In this document: positions 8,293-17,561 of the stretch, one piece after another | How positions within the stretch are numbered: the first letter of the stretch is position 1 | Layout: each line of letters begins with the position of its first letter | Assembly: GCA_013001595.1 (NCBI GenBank) | Contig: JABDMH010000152.1 | Coordinates: 1-64,000, forward strand | DNA: 64,000 nucleotides | Reading direction: 5' to 3' | Origin: Saprospiraceae bacterium | Lineage (GTDB): Bacteria > Bacteroidota > Bacteroidia > Chitinophagales > Saprospiraceae | The notes under the pieces: model-generated | The model's input: the letters and a program-made list of their open reading frames with translations, nothing else | What the model was told of the DNA's origin: nothing | The model's database searches: none | Position numbers and translations under genes: made by a program

Positions 8293-8889
8293 ATGGATAA
8301 ACTAATATTACATATTGAAAGCCTGATTTTCACTACTGAGCAACCCATAAGCAAAGAAGAAATCATAGCTTGCCTGGAAGCTTGTTTTGAAACGGACATC
8401 AATGAAATCGAAGTGGAAGAAGCGCTGCTTACTCTGCAAGAAAAATATGGTAGCGAAGATTTTTCTTTTGAACTGAATGAGATCAATGGAGGCTTTGTCT
8501 TTCTAACCAAGGGTGCCTATCATAATGTGATTGGCCAATACCTTAAAATCAATACTCGCAAGATGTTGTCAAAAGCAGCATTAGAGACCCTAGCCATCAT
8601 AGCTTACAAGCAGCCAGTGACAAAGAGTGAGGTAGAAAGCATACGAGGAGTTGGTTGCGATTACACCATTCAAAAACTTCTCGACAAGGAACTGGTTGCC
8701 ATCACTGGTCGCAGTGAAGGGCCGGGCAGGCCTCTGCTTTATTGCACAAGTGAACGCTTTATGGACTATTTTGGTTTAAATGATTTGAACGATCTTCCCA
8801 AACTAAAAGATTTCCAGCAACCCGATAGTGAAATTGGAAGTTCTACAGAGATTGTTGAAGAAGCTATTCGCAACACTAGTCAAAATTAA
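8293..8889 (+). CDS. scpB: segregation and condensation protein B (ScpB)
   Basis: 198 residues. Two winged-helix domains, with the strongly conserved core LSKAALETLAIIAYKQPVTK followed by IRGVGCDYTIQKLLDKELV and GRSEGPGRPLLYCTSERFMDYF. This is the kleisin-partner ScpB, which binds ScpA and the SMC ATPase in the bacterial condensin that organises and segregates chromosomes. The ATG at 8293 (MDKLILHIESLIF) is used rather than the TTG six codons upstream. The C-terminal tail after FGL is acidic and poorly conserved. The next gene begins 4 bp after the stop, so the two are probably co-transcribed. scpA is not in the window. Confidence 0.95.
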   Translation: MDKLILHIESLIFTTEQPISKEEIIACLEACFETDINEIEVEEALLTLQEKYGSEDFSFELNEINGGFVFLTKGAYHNVIGQYLKINTRKMLSKAALETLAIIAYKQPVTKSEVESIRGVGCDYTIQKLLDKELVAITGRSEGPGRPLLYCTSERFMDYFGLNDLNDLPKLKDFQQPDSEIGSSTEIVEEAIRNTSQN

Positions 8890-8893
8890 ATGC

Positions 8894-9421
8894 ATGGATG
8901 TTGATCAGAAACCACTTATAAATCGAGTCGCAGCTAGTAGCCTTGTCACCGTAAACTTGGAAGACTTCTATCCAACCGATGAAATTAAGTCTTTCGATTT
9001 GACCGACTATCTCTGGAAGGGTCTTATCCTAAAAGAAAAGGAATTTCGTGCGGAATTGCAATCACACGATTGGACCCAATATAACAACCGTTACTTGTGC
9101 GTATATTGCTCTGCCGACGCCATCATTCCGGTGTGGGCCTATATGCTTATTGCTCGCTATGCAGAGCCGGAAGCTTTAGATCTCTATTGCGGCACTCAGG
9201 AAGAGTTCTTGCACACCTTTTTTCATGACGCACTGCAATCTTTTGATGTCCAAACGTTGAAGGATAAGAAGGTCGTCATCAAAGGCTGTAGCAATAAACC
9301 TGTTCCAACTTCGGCCTACTTTGAACTCACCAAAGTGCTTCGTCCTCTGGTACAGAGTATAATGTATGGAGAACCTTGCTCAACAGTGCCGATTTACAAG
9401 AAGCCCACAAACAGTGCATAA
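8894..9421 (+). CDS. DUF2480 family protein
   Basis: 175 residues from ATG 8894 (MDVDQKPLINRVAASSLVTV), matching DUF2480, a family largely confined to Bacteroidota. Recognisable features are the N-terminal 'LINRVA.S.L.T.NLEDFYP' block, the central AIIPVWAYMLIA and the C-terminal GCSNKPVPTSAYFELT. The protein is soluble and the function is unknown. It starts 4 bp after scpB. The longer frame from 8828 would overlap scpB by 62 bp and is not needed. Confidence 0.88.
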   Translation: MDVDQKPLINRVAASSLVTVNLEDFYPTDEIKSFDLTDYLWKGLILKEKEFRAELQSHDWTQYNNRYLCVYCSADAIIPVWAYMLIARYAEPEALDLYCGTQEEFLHTFFHDALQSFDVQTLKDKKVVIKGCSNKPVPTSAYFELTKVLRPLVQSIMYGEPCSTVPIYKKPTNSA

Positions 9422-9480
9422 GTAGTCTGTTTTACTTTGAATTATGTATTTTTAGCATATATAGAAAACTACATACCAAC

Positions 9481-10419
9481 ATGATACACTCATTTAGATC
9501 TTGGTTCTACGGAATCGCAATCATACTGATCGCCTTTATTTTCTACGCATCAACTGACTCAAACGAGGAAAAGGTAGGCGATGTTGCCATAACGGAAAGT
9601 CCAAATCTGGATGGAAAAGGTCTGCCACAAATTATCAAGCCGATTCTTCTGGACAAGACCTATTCCGTCGCAGGAGAACCACTACCTGCTGATAATTTCG
9701 ATGTTATGGAACGGCTAGATCGAGAGTTTCTGGTCAATTCGTACTGGCACTCTAGTACCTTACTAAACCTAAAAGCAGCCAAGCGATATTTTCCCATCAT
9801 GGAGCAAGTATTAGCTCGGGAAGACGTTCCTGAAGATTTTAAATATGTAGCTGTCATAGAAAGCAATCTGCGCAACGTCACGTCACCAGCTGGGGCTAAA
9901 GGGCTATGGCAATTTATGCCCAGTGTAGCAAGGGGCTATGGTCTTGAACTAAGTCGTGAAGTGGACGAGCGATATCACCTAGAAAAATCTACCCGGGCAG
10001 CTTGTGCATTGATCAAAGACTATAAGAAAAGATTCAATACCTGGACCAACGCCATGGGCGCATACAATATGGGTGAGACCAGGTTTGCCAAAGAGCAATC
10101 TATTCAAAAAATGGACTCTTATTATGATATGAATTTTGGTGCCGAGACGGGAAGGTACTTGTTTCGGATTTTAGCAGTCAAAGAAATCATGGAACAGCCA
10201 CAAGATTTTGGATTTTACCTGGAAGACCTTGACCCACTGTACAAACCCCTTACCGATTGCAACATGGTTAAGGTGGATAAGACCATTGCCAACCTGGGAG
10301 AGTTTGCGAAAGAGCATGGTACGACGTATCGAATGCTGAAGGTTTATAATCCTTGGCTAATTTCTAGCAGGCTAACGGTGGCTCCTGGAAAAACTTATGA
10401 GATAAAAATCCCCATCTAG
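9481..10419 (+). CDS. lytic transglycosylase (SLT domain), membrane-anchored
   Basis: 312 residues. An N-terminal hydrophobic segment (WFYGIAIILIAFIFYAS) is a signal anchor or signal peptide. The SLT catalytic domain covers about residues 95-230. It contains the catalytic Glu in YVAVIESNLRN, then SPAGAKGLWQFMPSVARGYGL and GAYNMGETRF. The C-terminus (LGEFAKEHGTTYRMLKVYNPW...GKTYEIKIP) resembles a degenerate LysM peptidoglycan-binding repeat, as in MltD-type enzymes. It cleaves the MurNAc-GlcNAc bond forming a 1,6-anhydro end. It ends 5 bp from the convergent dsbD stop; a short hairpin (TAGAT/ATCTA, 10417-10431) covers both stop codons. Confidence 0.92.
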   Translation: MIHSFRSWFYGIAIILIAFIFYASTDSNEEKVGDVAITESPNLDGKGLPQIIKPILLDKTYSVAGEPLPADNFDVMERLDREFLVNSYWHSSTLLNLKAAKRYFPIMEQVLAREDVPEDFKYVAVIESNLRNVTSPAGAKGLWQFMPSVARGYGLELSREVDERYHLEKSTRAACALIKDYKKRFNTWTNAMGAYNMGETRFAKEQSIQKMDSYYDMNFGAETGRYLFRILAVKEIMEQPQDFGFYLEDLDPLYKPLTDCNMVKVDKTIANLGEFAKEHGTTYRMLKVYNPWLISSRLTVAPGKTYEIKIPI

Positions 10420-10424
10420 ATCTT

Positions 10425-12917
10425 TTATCTAAGGCCAATGGCTGAAGAATTGTCCATTTCTTCAAAAGCCTCTAAGCCACATTCGAGGAAGGCCGCATAC
10501 TCATCCGCATCTGGTGTATATCCAACCGGGTTGTTCAGCAATTTTCCGTCCGGAGATAAAAGTACGTAATAGGGCTGTGAATTGTTATTGAAATACTGGG
10601 CTTGGAATGCCGCCCATTTATGTCCATAATTTCTCATCTTCTTAGTACGCTCTTCCTCCGGTAGGTCGATTTTTTCATCGACATATAGGGAAATGAGTAC
10701 GAAGTCATCTCTTAGTTTTTCATTAATTCCCTCTTTAGGCCAAACATGTTCTTCCATCTTCCTGCAATTCACACATGCATGGCCGGTGAAATCGATCATC
10801 ATTGGCTTATTGACCTTCTTGGAATATGCAACTCCTTCAGATAGATCTTTGAAACAATCCAAATTGTTGGGACATTTTTTGGGATACAACCAACTGTAAC
10901 CCGCCGGAGGTGCGAGGCCACTGAGCAATTTTAGGGACCTGAAAGATCCACGCTCTTCATCAACCATAAAACCTGAGGCCAAGTATACAGCAAATGCCAT
11001 TGAGAGTATACCCGTACTCCCTCTGAGAAAAGATAGCTTCCTCACTGGACTATCATGTGGAAATTTCAGGCGGCCGAACAAGTATAAGCCAAGTGCAACA
11101 AAGATGATGATCCAAATAATTAGGAAAGGCTCGATCTTTAGTAATCCCCATCGAGTCACCAAATCTGCATTCGATAAAAATTTAAACGCAGCTGCAAGTT
11201 CCAAGAATCCAAGGGTCACCTTTACCGTATTCAGCCAACCACCAGATTTTGGCAACCCTGAAAGCCAGCTGGGAAATGCAGCAAATAAAGCAAAAGGCAA
11301 AGCCAAGGCAAGGCCAAATCCACCCATACCGGCTGTAAGTTGCATAGCACCACCCTCAGAAGTCAGTGCTCCTGCCAAGAGCGAACCGAGAATGGGACCA
11401 GTGCACGAGAAAGATACAAGTGCAAGTGTCAAAGCCATAAAGAATATGCCAATGACGCCTCCCACACTCTCGGCATTGCTCACTCGATTCGTCCATCGAC
11501 TTGGAATGGTCAACTCATAGTAACCAAAGAACGAAAAAGCGAAAAACAAAAAGATGAGGAAGAATGCTATGTTCAACCATACATTGGTAGAAATGTCGTT
11601 AAGAATACCTGGATTAACAGAGTCAAGCAAGTGAAATGGTATGCTGAGCACGAGATACACCAAGAGAATGAAAAAGCCATAAAGAACTGCTCTATGTACA
11701 CCCCGACGTTTATTTTCACTTCCCTTGGTGAAAAAACTGACCGTCAGTGGAATCATAGGAAAAACACATGGGGTAAAGAGTGCGAGCAAACCACCGATTC
11801 CACCAAGTAGGAAAATGTTCCACAAACTCTTAGATTTTACATTGGCTGTAACAATATCTCCGCAGTCAACTACTGGTTTGTCCAATTCTATAACCGGTAA
11901 GGGAAACAGACCAGACTCTAAGTTCACTTCGCTCAGTTCCTGCCCATCCATCGTGACAATTTGTTGTTGAGGATCCAACTCGAAAGACACCGGCAATGGA
12001 AAAATACATTTAGATACGTCACAAGCCATAAATGTGACCTCCCCGGAGACAGGTCCATTGAGGTGTGCCACTGAATATCTGAAGTCCGCCTCGTGCTTCA
12101 CCTTGGTCACCAATATGCCGTCAAAGAAGTCATCTTTCTCTTTTACCACGTCAGCGGCAATCATTTCTGGAATGATTTTCTCTTCACCGATCCAAAACTC
12201 AGTAGGAATAGGTCCATCTCCTTCCATTTCCTGACCATAAATATGCCATCCGTCCTGGATTTTAGCCGAAAAGACGACCTCATCCTTAGACTTATCATAG
12301 GAAGCGCTCCATTTTACTGGTTCCAGGATAGCATCTGATGTCTCCTGACCAGTGACCCCTTCAACACTCCCAAACGGGTCTGCAGTATTAGACTCTTCCA
12401 ATTCAAATTTAGCAGGTGGGCTTTCGGTGGTCGTCTCTTGGTCACCTACAGTATTTTCTATGGCGGGACTAAGTTTCAGCTCAAAGTCAACATCGGTGGG
12501 TGGAAGACAGCGTACGTCATCGCAAGTCATGTAGTTGATGTATCCGGCAATGGAAGTATTTGGTTGTGCGCGTAACTCCTGTTCTATGACATACTCCTCC
12601 ATGAATTTGATGACATTCATTTCGAATAGATCATCAAATCCTTCCTTCTTCTTTCCAGACTCAACCGCCTCAGCCAATGACTCAAAGCCATCAGGATCAC
12701 TGTAATTTATGGTAGTAGCCACAGGCCCCTCATCACTCTCCAAATATTGAGAATAGACAGCCCATCCCTTGTCAATTTCGGCACTAAAAACCAGCTTGTA
12801 GCGGTCACCTTCCAGATGTGTATAGTCCACATGCCAAGTGACTGGGGTATGTATTTGACCATTGGTCAGGAAAAAGAGCAGTGAAAAAAACAAGGTGAAG
12901 GTAGCACGTAATTTCAT
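10425..12917 (-). CDS. dsbD: thiol:disulfide interchange protein DsbD with two N-terminal sensor domains
   Basis: About 830 residues from ATG 12917. A signal peptide (MKLRATFTLFFSLLFFLTNG) is followed by two tandem DsbD-alpha-like domains. Each ends with a CX4C pair, CDDVRC and CDVSKC. A multi-pass CcdA-type membrane domain follows (LFTPCVFPMIPLTVSFF and SFSCTGPILGS carry the paired membrane cysteines). The C-terminus is a thioredoxin domain with CVNC at 715-718. DsbD carries electrons from cytoplasmic thioredoxin across the inner membrane to periplasmic disulfide reductases or cytochrome c maturation. The usual layout has one alpha domain, so the duplication is unusual. An upstream extension to 13031 needs a non-ATG start and would precede the signal peptide. 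Confidence 0.92.
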   Translation of the reverse strand: MKLRATFTLFFSLLFFLTNGQIHTPVTWHVDYTHLEGDRYKLVFSAEIDKGWAVYSQYLESDEGPVATTINYSDPDGFESLAEAVESGKKKEGFDDLFEMNVIKFMEEYVIEQELRAQPNTSIAGYINYMTCDDVRCLPPTDVDFELKLSPAIENTVGDQETTTESPPAKFELEESNTADPFGSVEGVTGQETSDAILEPVKWSASYDKSKDEVVFSAKIQDGWHIYGQEMEGDGPIPTEFWIGEEKIIPEMIAADVVKEKDDFFDGILVTKVKHEADFRYSVAHLNGPVSGEVTFMACDVSKCIFPLPVSFELDPQQQIVTMDGQELSEVNLESGLFPLPVIELDKPVVDCGDIVTANVKSKSLWNIFLLGGIGGLLALFTPCVFPMIPLTVSFFTKGSENKRRGVHRAVLYGFFILLVYLVLSIPFHLLDSVNPGILNDISTNVWLNIAFFLIFLFFAFSFFGYYELTIPSRWTNRVSNAESVGGVIGIFFMALTLALVSFSCTGPILGSLLAGALTSEGGAMQLTAGMGGFGLALALPFALFAAFPSWLSGLPKSGGWLNTVKVTLGFLELAAAFKFLSNADLVTRWGLLKIEPFLIIWIIIFVALGLYLFGRLKFPHDSPVRKLSFLRGSTGILSMAFAVYLASGFMVDEERGSFRSLKLLSGLAPPAGYSWLYPKKCPNNLDCFKDLSEGVAYSKKVNKPMMIDFTGHACVNCRKMEEHVWPKEGINEKLRDDFVLISLYVDEKIDLPEEERTKKMRNYGHKWAAFQAQYFNNNSQPYYVLLSPDGKLLNNPVGYTPDADEYAAFLECGLEAFEEMDNSSAIGLR

Positions 12918-13128
12918 GAGGTATAGTCTTTCATCAATCATGCCAACTAGGCAAGTATTGTAACGCCTGCCAGATCTCTTTTCATATAAAAGCCCTTGGA
13001 AAAGCCATCTGTTTGTAAAAACAAGACTCAATAGACAATGGTTGCCATAGATGGTGAATAGCCGTTCCCATTAGTCTCCTTAATATCATTCAAGAAAATG
13101 CCTTCGGAAACATAACGTTGACACCATC

Positions 13129-14100
13129 CTACACCACATACTGAAATAAGAGTGCAGTGACAAAGAGAATGAAGTGCAGGATTTCAGCAAACTGCTTTTC
13201 CAGTGACAAAAACATGGCTCCCATCAAAACAGCCAGCGGAACAGACAAAAACAATAAACTTGAGACATCTGTATTGACCACAAATACGGTAAGTAGGATG
13301 GCACTCACCAGGGAGAGGAAAATAACCGAGATCTTCTTTCGAACATGGATATTCAGGCCTCTCCCAAAACTATTGGCTGTGGCCAATGCAATGATGCTGG
13401 TCATGGCATAAATGCCGATTATGACATAATCTTTCCAGTCGTAGTAGCCCAGCATATCCAGCAATGCGAAATTGCCTACAAAATGATCCTTCAATAGATC
13501 ACCTAGATGATCGGTTAAGTAGACTACAGTAGCCAATAGTATGTACGGCACCAGGGCACCGATCGTGGCCCGAGTAAAGTCTTTTGTTTTGAAGGTCCTT
13601 AGGTATAGAACGCTGATGCAACCGACGGGAAGGAAAATGATATATGGAAAATAAAATAGACTGGCTAGGCCAGCATAAAGACCCACATTAAACATTTTGA
13701 GTGGCAGTTCAATATTACGTGTTTGACTAAACACCTCCATATACATGGTAATGATAAAGGTGTTTGCCAACAATGCGGGGTACAAAGGCATCATATTGAT
13801 ACTCAGCGATGTCAATAGGACATAGAATAACCCGGGGAACAATGAATTTATGCTGGTCAGCCGATTGAGGGCGACCACTCTATTAATTTGGATGGCCTGG
13901 AATATGATCAGCGCAATGGCGAAAAACTTTATTAGAAGGCTATCGATACCTATGGCCTGATATAAATACCTGGAAAGAATACCAGGTTTCATCTCGAATA
14001 TTGGTGCATCAATGAAAAACCATGAGATTCTCAATAAGATCAAATACAATAACAGGAAGATATTGTAGATGAATAGATTCTTGCGAAATAATTCTAACAC
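13129..14100 (-). CDS. DUF6427 family membrane protein
   Basis: About 323 residues with roughly nine or ten hydrophobic helices and a basic N-terminus (MLELFRKNLFIYNIF). It matches uncharacterised Bacteroidota membrane proteins of the DUF6427 type. No catalytic motif is visible. The start is a GTG at 14098-14100; the next in-frame ATG (before KPGILSRYLY) would delete the first helix. A candidate promoter lies 63 bp upstream. The 211-bp gap to dsbD suggests separate units. Confidence 0.75.
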   Translation of the reverse strand: MLELFRKNLFIYNIFLLLYLILLRISWFFIDAPIFEMKPGILSRYLYQAIGIDSLLIKFFAIALIIFQAIQINRVVALNRLTSINSLFPGLFYVLLTSLSINMMPLYPALLANTFIITMYMEVFSQTRNIELPLKMFNVGLYAGLASLFYFPYIIFLPVGCISVLYLRTFKTKDFTRATIGALVPYILLATVVYLTDHLGDLLKDHFVGNFALLDMLGYYDWKDYVIIGIYAMTSIIALATANSFGRGLNIHVRKKISVIFLSLVSAILLTVFVVNTDVSSLLFLSVPLAVLMGAMFLSLEKQFAEILHFILFVTALLFQYVV

Positions 14101-14162
14101 AGGTGAAAGATCTTATAAAGCGCGCAATGGGTATAACCAAAGTCCTATTGGGACCGGCTGGG

Positions 14163-14192
14163 CAAAGATAATTTTATCTCACGTACTATAAA
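14163..14192 (-). promoter_or_regulatory. candidate promoter of the DUF6427 gene
   Basis: On the minus strand TATCTTTG (14163-14170) matches the Bacteroidota -7 element TAnnTTTG, and TTTA (14189-14192) sits 18 bp upstream as a near match to the -33 TTTG. Transcription would start near 14156 and give a leader of about 55 nt before the GTG. Confidence 0.45.
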
Positions 14193-14548
14193 GCGCGGGG
14201 TAATGGGCAGATGTTTCGGCCTCTGCCTGGAGCCACTGCTTCTTATTGGTTGCTCATAATCAGACTTCGCGCTGAAGCTACCTCAGGTGAATCAGAATTG
14301 AATTTGTCAAGCGGTCCTTCTCAAGACGATCTGTCTTACCTTTGTATCTTCGTCCAATCATTCTCAGTGAAACACAGATATATGCTGACCCTGCGAGTCA
14401 AATCTATGTTAACCTTATACCTCGATACTGGGTTATATATGATACATAAACTATGATCGAATAGTGATGCATAAAAGAAGAAGTTGGGAACTACCGTTTT
14501 CCAGTCGGGGTTGGACTGAGATCATTTCTTTGCAGCGATATATGCACC
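14193..14548. other. intergenic region upstream of the polyprenyl synthase
   Basis: I find no gene here. TACCTTTG at 14337-14344 (+) matches the -7 element, but no good -33 lies 19-21 bp upstream; if used it would give a leader of about 200 nt before the ATG at 14549. An 81-codon open frame on the + strand (14211-14456) has no family resemblance and is probably chance. Confidence 0.35.
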
Positions 14549-15532
14549 ATGCATAGTCCTGTACTCAAACTCTCCCACATCAAGCAGCCGATTGCTGCAG
14601 AGATGCAGACTTTCGAAGGCCGGTTTCGCGAGGCTATGCGCAGTAAAGTGGCACTATTGGACCGCATTACTTACTACATAGCTCATCGTAAGGGAAAGCA
14701 AATGCGGCCTATGTTCGTACTACTGTCAGCTAAACTCCTAGGGCAAATCAATGACTCTACCTATACTGCTGCATCTATGGTAGAATTGCTGCATACCGGC
14801 ACGCTTGTGCATGATGATGTCGTCGATGATTCTGACAAACGCAGGGGATTCTTTTCCATCAATGCCCTATGGAAGAATAAAGCTGCTGTTTTGGTTGGAG
14901 ACTACTTTCTCTCTAAGGGCTTGTTAATAGCACTGCAGTCGGAGGAGTACAAACTACTTCAAATCCTTACCGAGGCGATCAAGAAGATGAGTGAAGGGGA
15001 ATTGCAGCAAATGGCCAAAGCACGGAAAATGAACATCGATGAGGAAACCTACTACGAAGTAATCCAGAAGAAAACAGCATCATTTTTCGCTGCGGCATGT
15101 ACTGCAGGAGCAGCCAGCGTATGTGATGACCAGGATGCGCTTGATAAAGTGCATCGATTTGGAGAACTGATAGGCATGGCTTTTCAGGTAAAAGATGACC
15201 TATTTGATTATGGACAGAAGAAATTAGGTAAGCCGATAGGTATAGATATTAAGGAGAAGAAAATGACCCTACCTCTAATCTATGCCTTACAACAAGGGAC
15301 AAGTGCTGAAAGAAGACATATCATATATCTGGTTAAAAATCGCACACACAAAATGAAGTATGTGCAAGAGGTCATTGATTTTGCCATTGAGAAGGGTGGG
15401 CTCACCTACGCAACATCAAAAATGAATGCGTTTCGAGGAGAAGCACTGGAACTGTTACATACTTTTGAAGAAAACGAAGCACGATTGGCACTTGAACAAC
15501 TCATCATGTTTGTGACCGAGCGCAGCAAGTAA
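14549..15532 (+). CDS. polyprenyl diphosphate synthase (trans, long-chain type)
   Basis: 327 residues. The first aspartate-rich motif is HDDVVDDSDKRRG (D89, D90, D93, D94) and the second is FQVKDDLFDYG (D216, D217, D220). These Mg-binding motifs condense IPP onto allylic diphosphates. Two alanines (residues 74-75, TAAS) and M77 lie upstream of the first DDxxD rather than bulky aromatics, which fits a long-chain product such as the menaquinone side chain. GKQMRPMFVLLSAK holds the IPP-binding KxxRP-like segment. It is convergent with murA, 12 bp apart. In the same window IPP supply is represented by mevalonate genes. The chain length cannot be fixed from sequence. Confidence 0.93.
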   Translation: MHSPVLKLSHIKQPIAAEMQTFEGRFREAMRSKVALLDRITYYIAHRKGKQMRPMFVLLSAKLLGQINDSTYTAASMVELLHTGTLVHDDVVDDSDKRRGFFSINALWKNKAAVLVGDYFLSKGLLIALQSEEYKLLQILTEAIKKMSEGELQQMAKARKMNIDEETYYEVIQKKTASFFAAACTAGAASVCDDQDALDKVHRFGELIGMAFQVKDDLFDYGQKKLGKPIGIDIKEKKMTLPLIYALQQGTSAERRHIIYLVKNRTHKMKYVQEVIDFAIEKGGLTYATSKMNAFRGEALELLHTFEENEARLALEQLIMFVTERSK

Positions 15533-15544
15533 ATCATATGGTGG

Positions 15545-16861
15545 TTAGGGTGAAACCCGTGCTATCTGGGCACCAATGGCATTTAATCGTTCATCGATGC
15601 GTTCGTACCCACGGTCAATCTGATTGATGTTTCGGATTACACTTGTGCCCTTGGCAGATAGTGCGGCAATCAAAAGTGCCACACCTGCACGAATATCTGG
15701 TGACGTCATTTCTATTGCCCTAAGGGGATATTGTCGATCTATACCTATCACAGTAGCGCGATGTGGATCACAGAGTATGATCTGCGCACCCATATCAATC
15801 AATTTATCTACGAAGAAAAGTCTGCTTTCAAACATCTTCTGATGAATAAGCACACTTCCTTTTGCTTGAGTGGCGGCGACCAGGGCAATGCTCATCAAGT
15901 CTGGAGTAAAACCAGGCCATGGACTGTCGTAGATTGTCAAAATTGAGCCATCAATAAAAGTCTGAATTTCGTAGTGCTCCTGCGATGGGATGAGTAGATC
16001 ATTTCCTTCTAACTGGACTTCTATCCCCAACTGACCAAATATCCTGGGTATGACACCAAGCTCAGCATAATGAACATCCTTTATCCGCAATTGAGACTGA
16101 GTGAGTGCTGCCAAACCAATAAAACTTCCGATCTCGATTATATCCGGCAGGATGGTATGCTCAGTACCATGTAGGTATTCGACTCCTTCTACCTCCAATA
16201 AATTTGACCCTATACCTGAAATCTTGGCTCCCATCCTGTTGAGCATCTTACACAGCTGCTGCAGATAAGGTTCGCAAGCTGCATTATAGATTGTAGTCTT
16301 TCCCTTAATCATGGCCGAAGCCATCACGATGTTGGCGGTTCCGGTCACAGATATCTCGTCCATGAGGATGAAGGTACCCTGCAAGTGCTTCCCTTCCAGG
16401 AAGTAATGATCATGTTGATCATCGTATCGAAACTCTGCTCCCAGCTTGGTAAATCCCTGGAAGTGCGTGTCCAGTCGGCGACGACCAATTTTGTCACCAC
16501 CTGGCTTAGGGAGAAATGCCTTCTTGAAGCGTGCCAACATTACTCCCATTAACATTACTGATCCGCGAATGCTTTTAGCTTGCTGCTGATAGGCATCTGA
16601 GGCAAGAAAATCAAGATCTACCTCTACAGCTTCAAATCGGTAGGTTCCTTTACTAAGTCTATCCACTTGGCATCCCAGACCCTCAAGTAGACTCAGCATT
16701 TTCTTAACGTCTTCAATTTCCGGCACATTATTGAGCGTGACGACTTGATCAGTCAACATGGTGGCACATAGCACCTGAAGCGCTTCATTCTTCGCACCCT
16801 GTGGTGTGAGGGTGCCGTCCAGCAAGGCATTCCCTTCGACGACAAAAATTTCTGAATTCAT
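15545..16861 (-). CDS. murA: UDP-N-acetylglucosamine 1-carboxyvinyltransferase (MurA), Asp-type active site
   Basis: 438 residues, the full MurA length. It adds enolpyruvate from PEP to UDP-GlcNAc, the first committed step of peptidoglycan synthesis. GAKNEAL carries the conserved Lys24-Asn25. SPDIRAGVALLIAAL and IDRGYERIDERL near the C-terminus are typical. The PEP-loop reads PGGDKIGRRRLDTH, so the position of the usual catalytic Cys (E. coli Cys115) is Asp123. MurA with Asp at this place (as in Mycobacterium and Chlamydia) remains active but escapes covalent attack by fosfomycin; I recall GGDKIG as common in Bacteroidota. It is the last gene of a leftward run of four. Confidence 0.95.
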   Translation of the reverse strand: MNSEIFVVEGNALLDGTLTPQGAKNEALQVLCATMLTDQVVTLNNVPEIEDVKKMLSLLEGLGCQVDRLSKGTYRFEAVEVDLDFLASDAYQQQAKSIRGSVMLMGVMLARFKKAFLPKPGGDKIGRRRLDTHFQGFTKLGAEFRYDDQHDHYFLEGKHLQGTFILMDEISVTGTANIVMASAMIKGKTTIYNAACEPYLQQLCKMLNRMGAKISGIGSNLLEVEGVEYLHGTEHTILPDIIEIGSFIGLAALTQSQLRIKDVHYAELGVIPRIFGQLGIEVQLEGNDLLIPSQEHYEIQTFIDGSILTIYDSPWPGFTPDLMSIALVAATQAKGSVLIHQKMFESRLFFVDKLIDMGAQIILCDPHRATVIGIDRQYPLRAIEMTSPDIRAGVALLIAALSAKGTSVIRNINQIDRGYERIDERLNAIGAQIARVSP

Positions 16862-16899
16862 ATGGAGAATATGAGAACGGTGCTTAGTGCAGTAGCCGA

Positions 16900-17553
16900 C
16901 TATCGCTTACGTTTTTTATAGCTAGATCGACCACGAGACTTATTGGAATTGCGTCTCTTTTTACTCCTACTGGGAGATTGTTCGAGCGGAGTCGGAGCAC
17001 CCAAGATGTCCAGATTGGTATTATCTGGCAGGTTAAGCTTACCCTGCGAGATCATCTTAATGTCCGACTGGATGTTGTCATCGCTGACATAATGATCTCT
17101 ATTCCAATTGCGATATGCGAGTTTCATATAGGCAGCAATGATATGGACAAAGCCCTCTTTTTTGGGCCCATCTTCCATATCAATGGCTTTCTCTATCATC
17201 GCCGTAATATTCTTGCCATAATGTCTATAAGAGATCCTAGACTGGCTATAAGGTAGCGATTCCGGTTTGACATATTTTTCAGAAGGATCGGGCTTATTTC
17301 CTTTATCGTCAACCACATCTATTTCAAAATCTGCAATGCGAAAGAAATGCTTCCAAAGTTTGTCCTTGTAGTTTTCAACATGCCTGGCCTGAGGTACCAT
17401 TTGATTCATAAGTTCGATGATCGCATCCGCTATTCGCTGCCTTTTGGCTGGGTCTTCTATTCTCTTGGCATAGGCTATCATTTCCTGAATGTGTCTGCCA
17501 TACTCTGGTATTTCGAGTTTAGATCGTTGCGAATTGTATTCAAAAGTTGCCAT
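16900..17553 (-). CDS. DUF4290 family protein
   Basis: 217 residues. The N-terminal part (EYNSQRSKLEIPEYGRHIQE, then two helical stretches with IADAIIELMNQMVP) matches DUF4290, a Bacteroidota family usually found directly upstream of murA, as here. The C-terminal tail is very basic (SRSKKRRNSNKSRGRSSYKK), which suggests nucleic-acid binding, but no function is known. It begins 8 bp after the DUF4270 stop and ends 38 bp before murA, so it sits inside an operon. Confidence 0.88.
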   Translation of the reverse strand: MATFEYNSQRSKLEIPEYGRHIQEMIAYAKRIEDPAKRQRIADAIIELMNQMVPQARHVENYKDKLWKHFFRIADFEIDVVDDKGNKPDPSEKYVKPESLPYSQSRISYRHYGKNITAMIEKAIDMEDGPKKEGFVHIIAAYMKLAYRNWNRDHYVSDDNIQSDIKMISQGKLNLPDNTNLDILGAPTPLEQSPSRSKKRRNSNKSRGRSSYKKRKR

Positions 17554-17561
17554 GATTGAAA

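Noticed and set aside
10417-10431. Hairpin TAGAT-ctttt-ATCTA as a bidirectional terminator
   Set aside because: The stem is only five AT-rich base pairs without a T tract. It covers both stop codons of convergent genes, but it is too weak to call.
14211-14456. 81-codon open frame upstream of the polyprenyl synthase
   Set aside because: Composition and sequence look random, no start signal is evident, and it lies across a promoter-like element.
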